From IMG/VR virus record IMGVR_UViG_3300009610_000057, positions 1 to 37,099 of that record: 37,099 nt of DNA; one strand, given 5' to 3'. This document shows, one piece after another, positions 1-8,420 of the stretch (within the stretch, counting starts at the first letter, position 1; every line of letters begins with the position of its first letter). Below the pieces are notes generated by a model. That model had not been told where the DNA came from. It did not search any database and worked only from the letters and a program-made list of their open reading frames with translations. The stretch comes from a virus. The position numbers and the translations under genes are program-made.

Positions 1-633
1 GAGGATTTTGGCACCTCGCATGGGCTGACGGCGATCGCGCTCGGCGATAGCGTGGTACTGGATAGATACGGGATCCAGGGGACGCTGACGGTGGGCAGCC
101 AGACGACGGAGCGGGACTGGCACTCGGACACGGAACTCCTCACGGCGCAGCCCTACGCCCTGCTGGTCTCGGCGCGTGGGGGCACGTTTAATGGCAGTGG
201 GCAAATCCGCTGTCGCCTGGTCTGGCAGACCCTGGCGGACACGGAAGTACCAGGCGCCGATCCGACGGTGATCACCTGGGGACAAGCAGAACAGACACTT
301 ACTGCCGTGGATGGGGAAACGGTCCTCACGGCAAGTGCCCTGGCTCCCGCGAATGCGCGGCTGTTGGGACTCACGACGGAGATCCTCGCCGACTTCGGTA
401 CGAGTCGCGGGCTTTCAGGATTGGCATTGGGTGACGCTACTCTGAACGACCGCTTTGGCGTGACGACGGTATTGACGGCGGAGACGACGACGAATTTACG
501 CGAGGCTCACAGTGATACGCAACAAATTGCACCACCCGGCTATACGGTGCTCGTCTCAGCCATCGGTGGTACATTTAGCTCTGAAGGCTCTCTTACGGTT
601 CGACTGTATTGGCAGACGTTAACGCCGTTGTAG
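1..633 (+). CDS. Tail fibre, C-terminal part (5' end outside window)
   Basis: The frame is open from the first base and ends at a TAG at 631-633, so this is the 3' part of a longer gene. It holds two copies of a roughly 110-residue beta-rich module. Each has the pattern DFGTS.GL..ALGD...DR(Y/F)G, then a variable stretch, then LLVSA or VLVSA..GGTF and a closing WQTL. The same module closes the 187-aa protein at 36112. Such modules sit at the C-termini of phage tail fibres, including DUF2793-type tail proteins, and probably form receptor-binding or trimer-capping knobs. The gene may be the end of the fibre that starts at 36846, but the two edges are out of frame if joined directly, so sequence is missing or they are different genes. 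Confidence 0.7.
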   Translation, partial: EDFGTSHGLTAIALGDSVVLDRYGIQGTLTVGSQTTERDWHSDTELLTAQPYALLVSARGGTFNGSGQIRCRLVWQTLADTEVPGADPTVITWGQAEQTLTAVDGETVLTASALAPANARLLGLTTEILADFGTSRGLSGLALGDATLNDRFGVTTVLTAETTTNLREAHSDTQQIAPPGYTVLVSAIGGTFSSEGSLTVRLYWQTLTPL

Positions 634-643
634 AAAGAGAACT

Positions 644-1735
644 ATGGGCAATAGTCATGGTGTTCCTGATACGATGTATGAGCTGCAAGCCACCGCGTCT
701 GACCTGCTTCCCGCGTGTATTGTCTCGACGACCTTTCCGGCGGTCCCTGCGCCGCCAGGGCTCACGCTCGCGGCGTTTGCGACCGCCGGATACGTCAAAG
801 ATGGTCCCACGCTGGTGTATGTCACCCAGGAAGCGCACACCGTCACCCTCGTCGGTGGTGATGGGACGTACTGGGTGGCCTTGACCCAGGATAGCTTCAC
901 GACGTATGCCACCTGGAACCGCGTGGCGGGCACCCAGTATGCCTGGAAGCCCTCCGCCACCCGCCCGCCCGACGTCGACGGCCTGCTCGTGTTCCTCTCC
1001 TGCACCGTCAGTGGCGGCAACATCACCGCCGTCACCCCGGCCCCTGGCGTGACGCGGGCCGAGGCGCTGCGGGCGCTCTCCGGCCTCGGCACCATGGCGA
1101 CGCAGCACGCCGACGCAGTGGCGATTACGGGGGGGACGGCGACGGGGCTCGCGGGTTTCTCCAATCCGAGTGGGGATGCGTATCTCTGGGGGTTGCGGGT
1201 GGGCTCCGGCACCGTGCTCACCCAACAGGGCCAACTGGAGGTGGCGGGGTTGGCGACCTTTGTGGGGACGACCTCGGCGCCGCCGGTTACTGTGCTGCAG
1301 AGCAAGACCGTCCATTCTGGCATGGAGATGCGGGCGGCGAGCAGTGACACAGGGAATCCGGCCATCGCGTTTTTTAACATCGCCGGGGGCTATGTGGGCG
1401 GCATTACGACGACGGCGACGGCGGTGGCGTACAACACGACGTCTGATGGGCGCCTCAAGGAGGCGATCACCACCCTCGCTGGCGCCCTCGACGTGATCCG
1501 CGCGCTGCGTCCCGTGGCATTCCGGTGGCAAGCCGACCAGTCCACAGGGCACGGCTTCCTCGCACACGAACTCCAACAAACCATTCCTGAAGCTGTGACT
1601 GGTGAACCTGATGCTGTCAATGATGATGGCAGTATCCGCCCACAGCAAGTTGACCACAGCAAGCTCGTGCCGCATCTCGTCGGCGCCATCCAGGCATTGC
1701 TGGCACGCGTTGAGGCCGTCGAGGCGCGGGCTTAA
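644..1735 (+). CDS. Tail fibre/spike protein with S74 intramolecular chaperone
   Basis: This is a 363-residue virion fibre. Residues 1-150 hold a beta-rich region with a short linker, and 150-260 is a glycine/threonine-rich shaft. The C-terminus from about 262 is a Peptidase_S74 (endosialidase-type) chaperone domain. It has the motif TTSDGRLKE with the expected catalytic Ser267 and Lys272, then I.ALRPVAFRW, GFLAHEL and a terminal coiled coil ending in VEAVEARA. In this family the domain folds the trimer and then cuts itself off just before the serine, so the mature fibre would be about 266 residues. It lies 10 bases after the preceding fibre gene and probably shares its transcript. The ATG at 644 has a weak AAAGAGA ribosome site. 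The S74 call is firm; the receptor is unknown. Confidence 0.88.
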   Translation: MGNSHGVPDTMYELQATASDLLPACIVSTTFPAVPAPPGLTLAAFATAGYVKDGPTLVYVTQEAHTVTLVGGDGTYWVALTQDSFTTYATWNRVAGTQYAWKPSATRPPDVDGLLVFLSCTVSGGNITAVTPAPGVTRAEALRALSGLGTMATQHADAVAITGGTATGLAGFSNPSGDAYLWGLRVGSGTVLTQQGQLEVAGLATFVGTTSAPPVTVLQSKTVHSGMEMRAASSDTGNPAIAFFNIAGGYVGGITTTATAVAYNTTSDGRLKEAITTLAGALDVIRALRPVAFRWQADQSTGHGFLAHELQQTIPEAVTGEPDAVNDDGSIRPQQVDHSKLVPHLVGAIQALLARVEAVEARA

Positions 1736-1830
1736 CCGCTGAAACTGGTCCACAGGACGGCGAGGCCGAGGGCCACCAGGAGCCCCCAGACGCACACGTG
1801 CCACCAGCGGGTGGGGGCGGGCACGGCCAT
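1732..1830 (-). CDS. Tiny single-pass membrane protein (32 aa)
   Basis: A short minus-strand frame starts with ATG at 1830-1828 behind a clear GGAGG five bases upstream and ends in TAA at 1734-1732. That stop overlaps the TAA of the fibre gene on the other strand. The product begins MAVPAPTRWWH and continues with about 18 hydrophobic residues (VCVWGLLVALGLAVLW), so it is probably a single membrane helix with a short charged/aromatic N-terminus. It resembles in style the other small minus-strand membrane genes of this genome (8392, 9345, 13943, 34179, 34415). Its start codon overlaps, head to head, an ATG on the plus strand (CATG at 1828-1831). Function unknown; a holin-like or host-membrane role is only a guess. 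Support is the ribosome site, the hydrophobic pattern and tail-to-tail packing. Confidence 0.5.
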   Translation of the reverse strand: MAVPAPTRWWHVCVWGLLVALGLAVLWTSFSG

Positions 1831-2011
1831 GCGAACCTCCAGCGAAAGGGAACGGATGCAGGAGCGTATAACACGGCGCCTGGCGGAACGCAAGTAGGTG
1901 CAGACCAGCGTCGCGCAGGAACTGACGCAGATTGAGCAACGACGGGCGTATCTCGTGCAGGAGGTGCTGAGCGATGCTGTGGAACGTGCCAGGGCAAGGC
2001 ATCGTCGATGA
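1829..2011 (+). pseudogene. Small charged helical ORF interrupted by in-frame TAG
   Basis: Starting at ATG 1829, or ATG 1856 which follows an AAAGGGA ribosome-like site, the frame reads 22 codons to a TAG at 1895-1897. It then stays open for 37 more codons to TGA at 2009-2011. Both sides look alike: rich in Arg, Glu and Gln with regular hydrophobic spacing (ERITRRLAERK before the stop; VAQELTQIEQRRAYLVQEVL after it), typical of a small coiled-coil phage protein. The 3' end overlaps the first 38 bases of the ejection-protein gene, whose ribosome site AGGAGGTG lies inside this ORF, an arrangement suggesting translational coupling. TAG is used as a normal stop elsewhere here (633, 4688, 36110). 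This is therefore either a decayed gene, a GTG-started 37-aa ORF at 1898, or a readthrough case. Confidence 0.4.
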
Positions 2012-4688
2012 CCAGGAAGAGGGGGTATCGATCCCCGAATACGGCAGCATCACCCTGCCCAACGGCCAGCGCATCGAGTGGGGCACCAAGGGCGTCGAGA
2101 AGTTGCCAGAATATCGCAATGTCGCGCAGTTTGGGAGCGATGCCTTTCAGTGGGACCCGGCGCGCCAGGTGATGGGCGGGGCGATTGGCCAGACCAGCCC
2201 GGGCTATCTGACGACGCTGCTGGACTACCGCGACCGGGTGCGCTCGGGGCAGGCCAAGGACTACGAGGCGGAGCAGTACCGTACGTGGGAGACGCAAGCC
2301 CGGGCGATTCCGACGCGGGACCTCGGCAGCCTGACACCGGGCTGGCAGGGCGAGCGGACGAGCGAGGGCTGGTGGAGCCGCCTCGACCCGGGCAGCCCAG
2401 ACGCGGGGCCGATCATGCTGGGCATCCGCGACAAGATGGACGCTGGCACGGCGACCCCGCAGGAGCGCCAGCTCTTCCAGCAGGTCTTTCGCATGGCCGC
2501 CGATTGGGACTACCGCGCCAGTGTCCCGCAGGCGTCCGACGTCGGTTTTGGGCTGGGTGATAACCTGTTTGGCGCCCTCGGCGTCCTCGGCCTCGGGGCC
2601 ACCGGCGGGTTGGCGGCCGGGGCGCTCGCGGCGGGCGGGGCGTCCCTGGCCTCGACGCTGGGCTCGATCGGCACCTTGAGTGGCATTGCCGGGACCGGGG
2701 CGGGGGTCGTAGGCCAGGCCATCGATCAACCCTGGTTACGCAACCTCGGCCTGGGGCTGGGGATCGCCGGGGGCCTCGCCGGCGGTATTGGCGGGCTTTC
2801 GAACGTGTTCAGCAGTGGCGTCAACTCCCTCAGCGATGCGGCCCGGCTGGCGTCGTCTGCCGGGAAGGTGACGGGCGCGCTCGGGCGCATTCCGGGCGCC
2901 GACCCGCTCAAGCAGGCGAGTCGGTACCTGGGGCTCGCGGGTGGCCTGGGGCAGGCGGGCAGTGGCGTCCAGGGACTCCTCGGGGCGGCGCAGGGCGCCG
3001 CGCAGGGGGCCACCGAAGGCGCCGCGCAGGCCACGACCCAGGCGCTCACAGACACAGGAGGACAGCGGATGGCCGATGTGAGTTACGACGATTTTCTCGG
3101 CTGGGGCGGCGACGAGACGCAGCAGCCCTGGTACGATTGGGCGACGCAGGCCTCCGCCGATGATCCGGCGATGGCGTCGTTTCTGGGCTGGGGCGGTGAT
3201 GAGACGCAACAAGGGTGGTATCAGGGGGCCGACCTCGACACGAGTGGTGGCGGCGTGGGGGGTGGTGGCGTCTTCAACTCCATCCTGGGCGGCCTGGGCT
3301 CCATCGGCGGCTTCCTCGGCAAGAATGCGGGGACGTTGGGGCCGCTCCTGAGTGGCGCGGGGGCGCTCGCGGGCGGTGCTATTGGCAGCAACGCCAGTAA
3401 TGACGCGGCCCGCCTGCAAGCGGCAGCGCTCAACCGGGGCCTCGACCTGCAGACCGCGCAGTGGCTCCAGCAGCAGGCCAATCAAGCGCCGTGGCTCCAG
3501 GCCGGGCAACAGGCCTTGCCGCAACTCCAGCAGCTCGCCGGGCAGGGGCCGCCGGGGGCGTTTCAACCGCCGCCGACCATTAGCGGGGTGGCCTATGGGC
3601 TGCCCAGCGCGACCCCTGGATGGACGCCCCAGGACTATCAAGGGCCAGCCGCCGTGCACGCCGGCGACTATCGCTACACGCCGGGGCAGGGGCCCCGGGC
3701 GCAGGACTATCGCTACACGCCGGGGGGCATCCCGAACGCCAGCCAGTACCGCTACACGCCGGGGCAGGCGCCGCAAGCGAGTCAGTACCGCTACACGCCG
3801 GGGGCCGTGCCGACGCTGAGCGGGCAGGAGCTCTTGCGCAACGATCCGGGGGTGCAGTTTCGCCTCGACCGTGCCCGCAATGCCCTTGAGGGCTCGGCGG
3901 CGGCGCGCGGCAGTGCCCTGTCGGGCCCCGCCCTGATGGCCCTCCAGGAACAGGGCCAGGAGCTGTCCTCGCAGGAGTACGGCGCGGCCTGGAACCGGGC
4001 CGCGCAGCAAGCGCAGCTGCGCGAAGGCTGGCAGCAAGTGGCCACGCAGCAGGGCTTTGGCCAGGCCATGAGTGAAGCGCAGGCCCGCGAGCAGTGGGCG
4101 CAGCAGGCCTCGCAGATGGGGTTTGGGCAGGCCATGAGTGAGACGCAGTTGCGCGAACAGGTGAACCAGATCGCCTCGCAGCAGGGCTGGTCGCAGGCGC
4201 AGGCGGAAACGGCCTTGCGGGAACAACTGGCGCAACAGGCGAGTCAGCAGGGCTTTAGTCAGGCGCTCCAGGGGCAGGGGCAACAGTTTACCCAGGGGCT
4301 CCAGAGTCAGCAGTGGAGCCAGCAGCAACAGCAGCAGTACCAGCAGGAGATGTACAACCGCATGCTGCAACAATCGCAATACCGCTACGGGCAGGATGTC
4401 GCCCAGAATCAGAGCGATTATGAACGCATGCTGGCGACGTACCAGAGCCAGCTCCAGGGCCAAAATACGCAGTGGAACCGGCTGGCGGGGCTCGCGGGCC
4501 TGGGCCAGACGGCGGTGGGACAGCTGGGCGAGCTGGGTTTTGCCAATGCCCGGCAGCAGGGCAGCCTGCTGAGTCAACTCGGCACGGCGCAGGGCGGTGG
4601 CGAGCTGGGCGGCGCGCTGTCGTGGCAACGCGCGCTGACCGGGGCCGGGAATCAGTTGCCCGCTCTCCTGCGCAGCGTGAACGCATAG
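1974..4688 (+). CDS. Large internal virion / DNA-ejection protein with repeats
   Basis: This 904-residue protein starts at ATG 1974 behind AGGAGGTG with a 7-base spacer. The N-terminal 190 residues look globular. Residues about 190-340 are long Gly/Ala-rich hydrophobic segments (membrane-active or helical). Two copies of GWGGDETQQ..WY follow near 373 and 402, then another glycine-rich hydrophobic stretch. Residues 565-616 are four 13-residue YRYTPG repeats. A motif region near 620-680 (NDPGVQFRLDRARNALEGSA and LSGPALMALQEQGQ) matches the conserved block of podovirus DNA-transfer or internal virion proteins. Four 22-residue Gln-rich helical repeats follow, ending in LAGLAGLGQTA. Position after the fibres and before two further large virion proteins parallels P22 genes 7-20-16. 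An ejectosome component is the likely role; the exact P22 counterpart is uncertain. Confidence 0.72.
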   Translation: MLWNVPGQGIVDDQEEGVSIPEYGSITLPNGQRIEWGTKGVEKLPEYRNVAQFGSDAFQWDPARQVMGGAIGQTSPGYLTTLLDYRDRVRSGQAKDYEAEQYRTWETQARAIPTRDLGSLTPGWQGERTSEGWWSRLDPGSPDAGPIMLGIRDKMDAGTATPQERQLFQQVFRMAADWDYRASVPQASDVGFGLGDNLFGALGVLGLGATGGLAAGALAAGGASLASTLGSIGTLSGIAGTGAGVVGQAIDQPWLRNLGLGLGIAGGLAGGIGGLSNVFSSGVNSLSDAARLASSAGKVTGALGRIPGADPLKQASRYLGLAGGLGQAGSGVQGLLGAAQGAAQGATEGAAQATTQALTDTGGQRMADVSYDDFLGWGGDETQQPWYDWATQASADDPAMASFLGWGGDETQQGWYQGADLDTSGGGVGGGGVFNSILGGLGSIGGFLGKNAGTLGPLLSGAGALAGGAIGSNASNDAARLQAAALNRGLDLQTAQWLQQQANQAPWLQAGQQALPQLQQLAGQGPPGAFQPPPTISGVAYGLPSATPGWTPQDYQGPAAVHAGDYRYTPGQGPRAQDYRYTPGGIPNASQYRYTPGQAPQASQYRYTPGAVPTLSGQELLRNDPGVQFRLDRARNALEGSAAARGSALSGPALMALQEQGQELSSQEYGAAWNRAAQQAQLREGWQQVATQQGFGQAMSEAQAREQWAQQASQMGFGQAMSETQLREQVNQIASQQGWSQAQAETALREQLAQQASQQGFSQALQGQGQQFTQGLQSQQWSQQQQQQYQQEMYNRMLQQSQYRYGQDVAQNQSDYERMLATYQSQLQGQNTQWNRLAGLAGLGQTAVGQLGELGFANARQQGSLLSQLGTAQGGGELGGALSWQRALTGAGNQLPALLRSVNA
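3666..3821 (+). repeat. Four 39-bp tandem repeats (YRYTPG)
   Basis: Four in-frame 13-codon units inside the ejection-protein gene encode (D/Q)YRYTPG followed by a variable G/A-P-x-A-S/Q tail. The YRYTPG core codons are nearly identical between copies (TATCGCTACACGCCGGGG, or TACCGCTACACGCCGGGG) while the linkers differ. That suggests recent duplication with selection on the core. Confidence 0.9.
4020..4283 (+). repeat. Four 66-bp repeats encoding a Gln-rich helical unit
   Basis: Four in-frame 22-codon units follow the pattern RE.W.Q.A.QQGF.QA.SE.Q. with degenerate copies. Regular spacing of hydrophobic residues and many Gln/Glu predict a helical rod or coiled coil. The units sit between the conserved DNA-transfer-protein block and the C-terminal GLGQTA segment of the ejection protein. 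Confidence 0.85.
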
Positions 4689-4697
4689 GAGCAGGCC

Positions 4698-6263
4698 ATG
4701 TCCACACTTGGCTCATTGCTCGGGATGTTGGGAGACAGCCAGATCCGGCCCTGGTCTCAGGGGGTCATGGAGGCGAACCGGGCCGACACGGGCCTCATCG
4801 AGTTGGCCGAACTCAAGCGCCAGCAGGAGACGGCGGCCCGGACCCGCCAGTACTATCAGCAGAACCCGGGCGCGGTGCTGGGGGGTCCCACGTCCACGCT
4901 CGGCGATCCGGCCCTGGCGCTGGCGCCGGGTGGTGGTCCCATGCCTGCACTGGGACCCAATCCAGTGACCCAACAGACGTTTGGTCCAGGCATGACACCC
5001 CAACCACCACAGCAGGTCCCTGGTGGGCAGGACCTCAGCCAGTACGCGCAGGGGCCACCAGGTGGCGGCATGCCGGGAGGTCCACCACAGAGCACGATCG
5101 GGTCGCTCGGGGGACCGCCACGGCAGCACCCGCTGGAGGCGCTCATGCGCACCGATCCCGATGCGGCGTTCCAGGTCATGGGTCAGCAGATGAAGATGCA
5201 GACGCAGCGGCTGGAGTGGGGGGAAAAGATTGCCGGCTCCATTGGCCGCATCGCCCAGGGCGTCAACGATCAGGCGAGCCTCGACCAGGCCAGGCAGGAC
5301 ATTGGGCAGATTGACCCCAGGGCGGCGGCACAACTGCCACAGTTCTACTCCAAGGCCGCGATGGAGCCGTTTATTCAGCGGGCGCTCGATGTGAAGTCGG
5401 CGCAGACGCTCAAGATTCAGGACCTCGCAGCGCAAGCCGAGGCCGTGAAGGCGCAGGCAACGCTCCTCAAACAACAACAGGCGGGGGCGAATATCCCCAA
5501 CTACACGGGCGATGCCCAACTTGACGCGGTGATTTACACGAAAATGAAGGATCAACCCCCTGGGACCATGCCGAGTCGGGAGATTGTCGAGGCGGCGATC
5601 CAGCAGCGCGAAGCGGATAAACTGCGGGTGTCCCAGCAACAAGGGGCCGCGAGTGAAGGGCTCAAACCCCTCGGCGAGACGCAACTGCTCCGCTTTAACA
5701 CGCTGACGCAGGCCGAAGATACCATCAAGAAACTGACGACGGAATTTACCCCCGAGGAGCGCAAGAAGTTCGTCGGCATGGGCGGCATGACGATGGGAGC
5801 CCAACAACTCCAGCAACTCTACGCGGATGCCACGGGGGGGAAGGCCGACCCCAAATTTGCGCGCTTTGCGGCGCTGGTCGCCCTGGCCAAAGCCGAAGCC
5901 TTTAGCACGGCCGGCAAGGCACTTACCGAGACCGAGAGCGGCGTGGTGTACGGTTATATCCCGACCGGCAAGGAATATTCGGCGGAGGAATTTGAGCAGA
6001 AGCTCACCCTGGCGCAGGAACGGGTGCCGAGCATGCTTGACCGAGAGTTGAAGTTAGCCACGACGCCGCGCAGTGAGTTACCGGGCATGCGGCAGCGCGG
6101 GGAATTGGGGGCGACACCGCGACCGGCCCCCGCGGGCACCAGTGGCCAGGGCGGCGAGAAGGTCGCCTCGGAAGCCGATATCGCGGCGACCATGAAGGGC
6201 AGTGGGAAAACGCGCCAGGAGGTCCTCGATGCCTTGAAGGCGAAGGGCTATACCGTACGTTAG
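4698..6263 (+). CDS. Internal virion protein, probable ejectosome component
   Basis: This 521-residue protein starts at ATG 4698 after AGGAG. I do not recognise a named domain. The first 45 residues are helical and charged. Residues about 45-150 are a Pro/Gly/Gln-rich, low-complexity linker. From 150 to 430 it is largely helical, Gln- and Lys-rich, with a stretch near 360-440 (KFARFAALVALAKAEAFS, then GKALTETE and YIPTGKEYSAEEF) resembling segments of large phage structural proteins that bind near the injection machinery. A second flexible Pro/Gly linker precedes a final small helical domain (ASEADIAATMKGSGKT). It lies between two other large virion proteins, separated by 9 bases on each side, so all three are probably co-translated and co-ejected. 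The role is inferred from position and composition. Confidence 0.6.
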   Translation: MSTLGSLLGMLGDSQIRPWSQGVMEANRADTGLIELAELKRQQETAARTRQYYQQNPGAVLGGPTSTLGDPALALAPGGGPMPALGPNPVTQQTFGPGMTPQPPQQVPGGQDLSQYAQGPPGGGMPGGPPQSTIGSLGGPPRQHPLEALMRTDPDAAFQVMGQQMKMQTQRLEWGEKIAGSIGRIAQGVNDQASLDQARQDIGQIDPRAAAQLPQFYSKAAMEPFIQRALDVKSAQTLKIQDLAAQAEAVKAQATLLKQQQAGANIPNYTGDAQLDAVIYTKMKDQPPGTMPSREIVEAAIQQREADKLRVSQQQGAASEGLKPLGETQLLRFNTLTQAEDTIKKLTTEFTPEERKKFVGMGGMTMGAQQLQQLYADATGGKADPKFARFAALVALAKAEAFSTAGKALTETESGVVYGYIPTGKEYSAEEFEQKLTLAQERVPSMLDRELKLATTPRSELPGMRQRGELGATPRPAPAGTSGQGGEKVASEADIAATMKGSGKTRQEVLDALKAKGYTVR

Positions 6264-6272
6264 GAGGGGGCC

Positions 6273-8420
6273 ATGGCCGACGGACGCGATCTCAGTGGCG
6301 AACTGTTTGGTGGCGGGGGTCGGACGTCGGTCGACACCTGGCGGTCGCAGCTCGGGCTCGATCAGTTAGAGGAGCAGCACGGCCTGCCTTCCGGCCTCAT
6401 GACCGCGGTGCTGCGCCAGGAGTCGGGTGGCGATCCGCGCGTCAAGTCCTCCGCAGGGGCGCAGGGCCTGTTTCAGTTTATGCCCGCGACGGCCGCGCAG
6501 TACAAGATTGATCCGTTCGATCCCCAGCAGGCAGCCCCGGCCGCCGCCAAAGAACTGCGCAGTCTGTATACGAAATATGGCGGCGACGTGGACCGCACGC
6601 TGGCGGCGTGGAATTGGGGCCAGGGCAATGTGGATCGCCAAGGCCTGGCCAACATGCCCCGCGAAACGCGGGGCTTTCTCACGAACGTGAAGCGCTTTCT
6701 CAGCCCTGGCGTGGCCGAAGCCGCGACCCAGGCCCAGACGGGGGGACGCGACCTCTCGCAGGCGTTGTTTGGCACGACAGCCCCACCAGGTGGAAGAGAT
6801 CTCTCACAGGCCGTAGAAGCCCCTGCAAGCCCGCAGGCGCCTGCCCCGTCCTCCCAGACGGCCCCCGGACCATCGACGCAACCTGGGGCCAGCCAGGCGC
6901 CCGAAACACGGTTTCTCCAGTTACCCTCCATCCAGCAACTGCCTCCGGCGGTGCGGCAGCAGCGGCTCGGGGAGTTTCGGGGGCTGCGGCCCGACCTGCA
7001 AGCGGAGTTTCTGGCCAGTGAGGAGCCACCGAGTCAGCTGACGATTGCCATCGAGAAGCCGAGCACGCCGCAGGCAGCTCCCCCAGCGCCGACGAGGCAG
7101 CAGGCCCTGGCGTCCATCGAGCCGCTTGATCCCACCGCGGCAAGCCGGATGCTGGCAGAACGGCGCCATGAGCAAGGCATCCCCCTCTCGGCCGTGCCCG
7201 CGATTGCCGTGAATACCCTGGGGACCGTAGGCGGGGCCGCGCTGGGCGCTCCGCTCGGTCCTGTCGGTTCGGCCGCAGGGGCAGCCCTGGGTGGCAGCCT
7301 GGCGACGCGGGCCAATACGGCCATGGGCCTGACCGGACAGGAGAAGCCGCTGCTCGAAACCCCGTTTATGAACGTGTACCCGAGCGATCTGCTGGGCGCG
7401 ATTCCCCTGGGGGTGGCGGGGACCACCGCGGCCGTGAAGGGCACGGTGCGCACCCTGCCCGGGGCCAATGTGGGGCGGCATGAGCTGGCGGCTGAGAAGC
7501 TGGCGCAACTCGGGCAGCGCACGATGCCGGCCAGGCCATCGAGCGAGTTATTCACGGAGGCGGCCGCCCAGGGTGGGGCCGTGCCGACGACCCATTTGTG
7601 GCGGGCCGCAGGGAAAGTCGTCCGGGAAGAGCAGGGCATGGAGAAGGGCTTTGTCAGCACAGAAGCCATGCAGGCCGGGAGTGGGCTCATGAGCCTGATG
7701 CGCAAGCATGGGGGTAACGTGCCCCTCGATGAACTGGAAAAGTATCGGCAGCGCCTGTTCCAAAAGATACAGACGACGACGGATAAGGCGGAACTGAAGC
7801 GCTTACAGGATCTCTACGGCGCGGTGCACGAGGATCTGGCCCAGGCCGCCACCCGGGGCACGGCCGCCGGGGCAGGGACGCTCAAGGAGGCCATTGCGGC
7901 CAAACGGAAAGAGCATGCCCACGAGACGCTGACTGACATCTGGAGTCCTGGCAAAGGGCTGCAACTCCAGGAAGGTGCGCATACGCAGATTTACGGCAAG
8001 CGTATCCGCAATGAGGTGGAAAAGCGCCTGCATCAAGACAAGCTCTTTGCGGGCAGCTTTACAGCGGCGGAAGTGGTCGATATGCGCAACACGTTACGCG
8101 AGGTGGGCAAGCTCACGCGGGTGACGAATCCCGATGCCCAGGGCACCGTCGGGAGCACGCTGAAATGGCTCGGACGTCTGGGCGGGGCCGGCTACGGGGC
8201 GACGACCGGGGACCTGCTCACGGGGGGGGCGATGATTCTGGCCACGGAAGGCGCCTCGGCCGTGCTGTCCAGCATCATGCAATCGAAACTGGGGCGTCTG
8301 GCCTTGCGCGAGGCCATCCGCGAAGGCAACGGGACGCTTACGCACGGGTCCTTGAGTGCTATCGCCGCCCTCGTCGCACGCGAAGCGGCGCCTAAGCCTG
8401 AGACTGCGCCCACGCCTTGA
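6273..8420 (+). CDS. Ejection protein with N-terminal lytic transglycosylase (SLT) domain
   Basis: This 715-residue protein has ATG at 6273 with AGGAGG just upstream. Residues about 27-135 form an SLT/lysozyme-like domain. Catalytic Glu50 sits in the LRQESGGDP motif, followed by SSAGAQGLFQFMP and LAAWNWGQGNV, all typical of GH23-like lytic transglycosylases. It would cut a local hole in peptidoglycan during DNA entry. The short motif GRDLS occurs three times (residues 4, about 157 and 174), bracketing the enzyme domain. A Pro/Ala-rich linker, a glycine-rich hydrophobic region near 305-345 and a long helical C-terminus follow, as in T7 gp16 or P22 gp16-type ejection proteins. It is the only recognisable cell-wall enzyme in the window. 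The last 29 bases overlap the 3' end of a minus-strand gene. Confidence 0.88.
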   Translation: MADGRDLSGELFGGGGRTSVDTWRSQLGLDQLEEQHGLPSGLMTAVLRQESGGDPRVKSSAGAQGLFQFMPATAAQYKIDPFDPQQAAPAAAKELRSLYTKYGGDVDRTLAAWNWGQGNVDRQGLANMPRETRGFLTNVKRFLSPGVAEAATQAQTGGRDLSQALFGTTAPPGGRDLSQAVEAPASPQAPAPSSQTAPGPSTQPGASQAPETRFLQLPSIQQLPPAVRQQRLGEFRGLRPDLQAEFLASEEPPSQLTIAIEKPSTPQAAPPAPTRQQALASIEPLDPTAASRMLAERRHEQGIPLSAVPAIAVNTLGTVGGAALGAPLGPVGSAAGAALGGSLATRANTAMGLTGQEKPLLETPFMNVYPSDLLGAIPLGVAGTTAAVKGTVRTLPGANVGRHELAAEKLAQLGQRTMPARPSSELFTEAAAQGGAVPTTHLWRAAGKVVREEQGMEKGFVSTEAMQAGSGLMSLMRKHGGNVPLDELEKYRQRLFQKIQTTTDKAELKRLQDLYGAVHEDLAQAATRGTAAGAGTLKEAIAAKRKEHAHETLTDIWSPGKGLQLQEGAHTQIYGKRIRNEVEKRLHQDKLFAGSFTAAEVVDMRNTLREVGKLTRVTNPDAQGTVGSTLKWLGRLGGAGYGATTGDLLTGGAMILATEGASAVLSSIMQSKLGRLALREAIREGNGTLTHGSLSAIAALVAREAAPKPETAPTP

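Noticed and set aside
593-2119. Long Arg/His/Pro-rich minus-strand frame (508 codons) opposite the S74 fibre
   Set aside because: It is a shadow of the GC-rich plus-strand gene: biased composition, no ribosome site, no recognisable domain.
2736-4628. 630-codon minus-strand frame opposite the ejection protein
   Set aside because: Mirror of the Gln/Ala repeats in the plus gene, giving artificial Leu/Arg repeats; no start signal.
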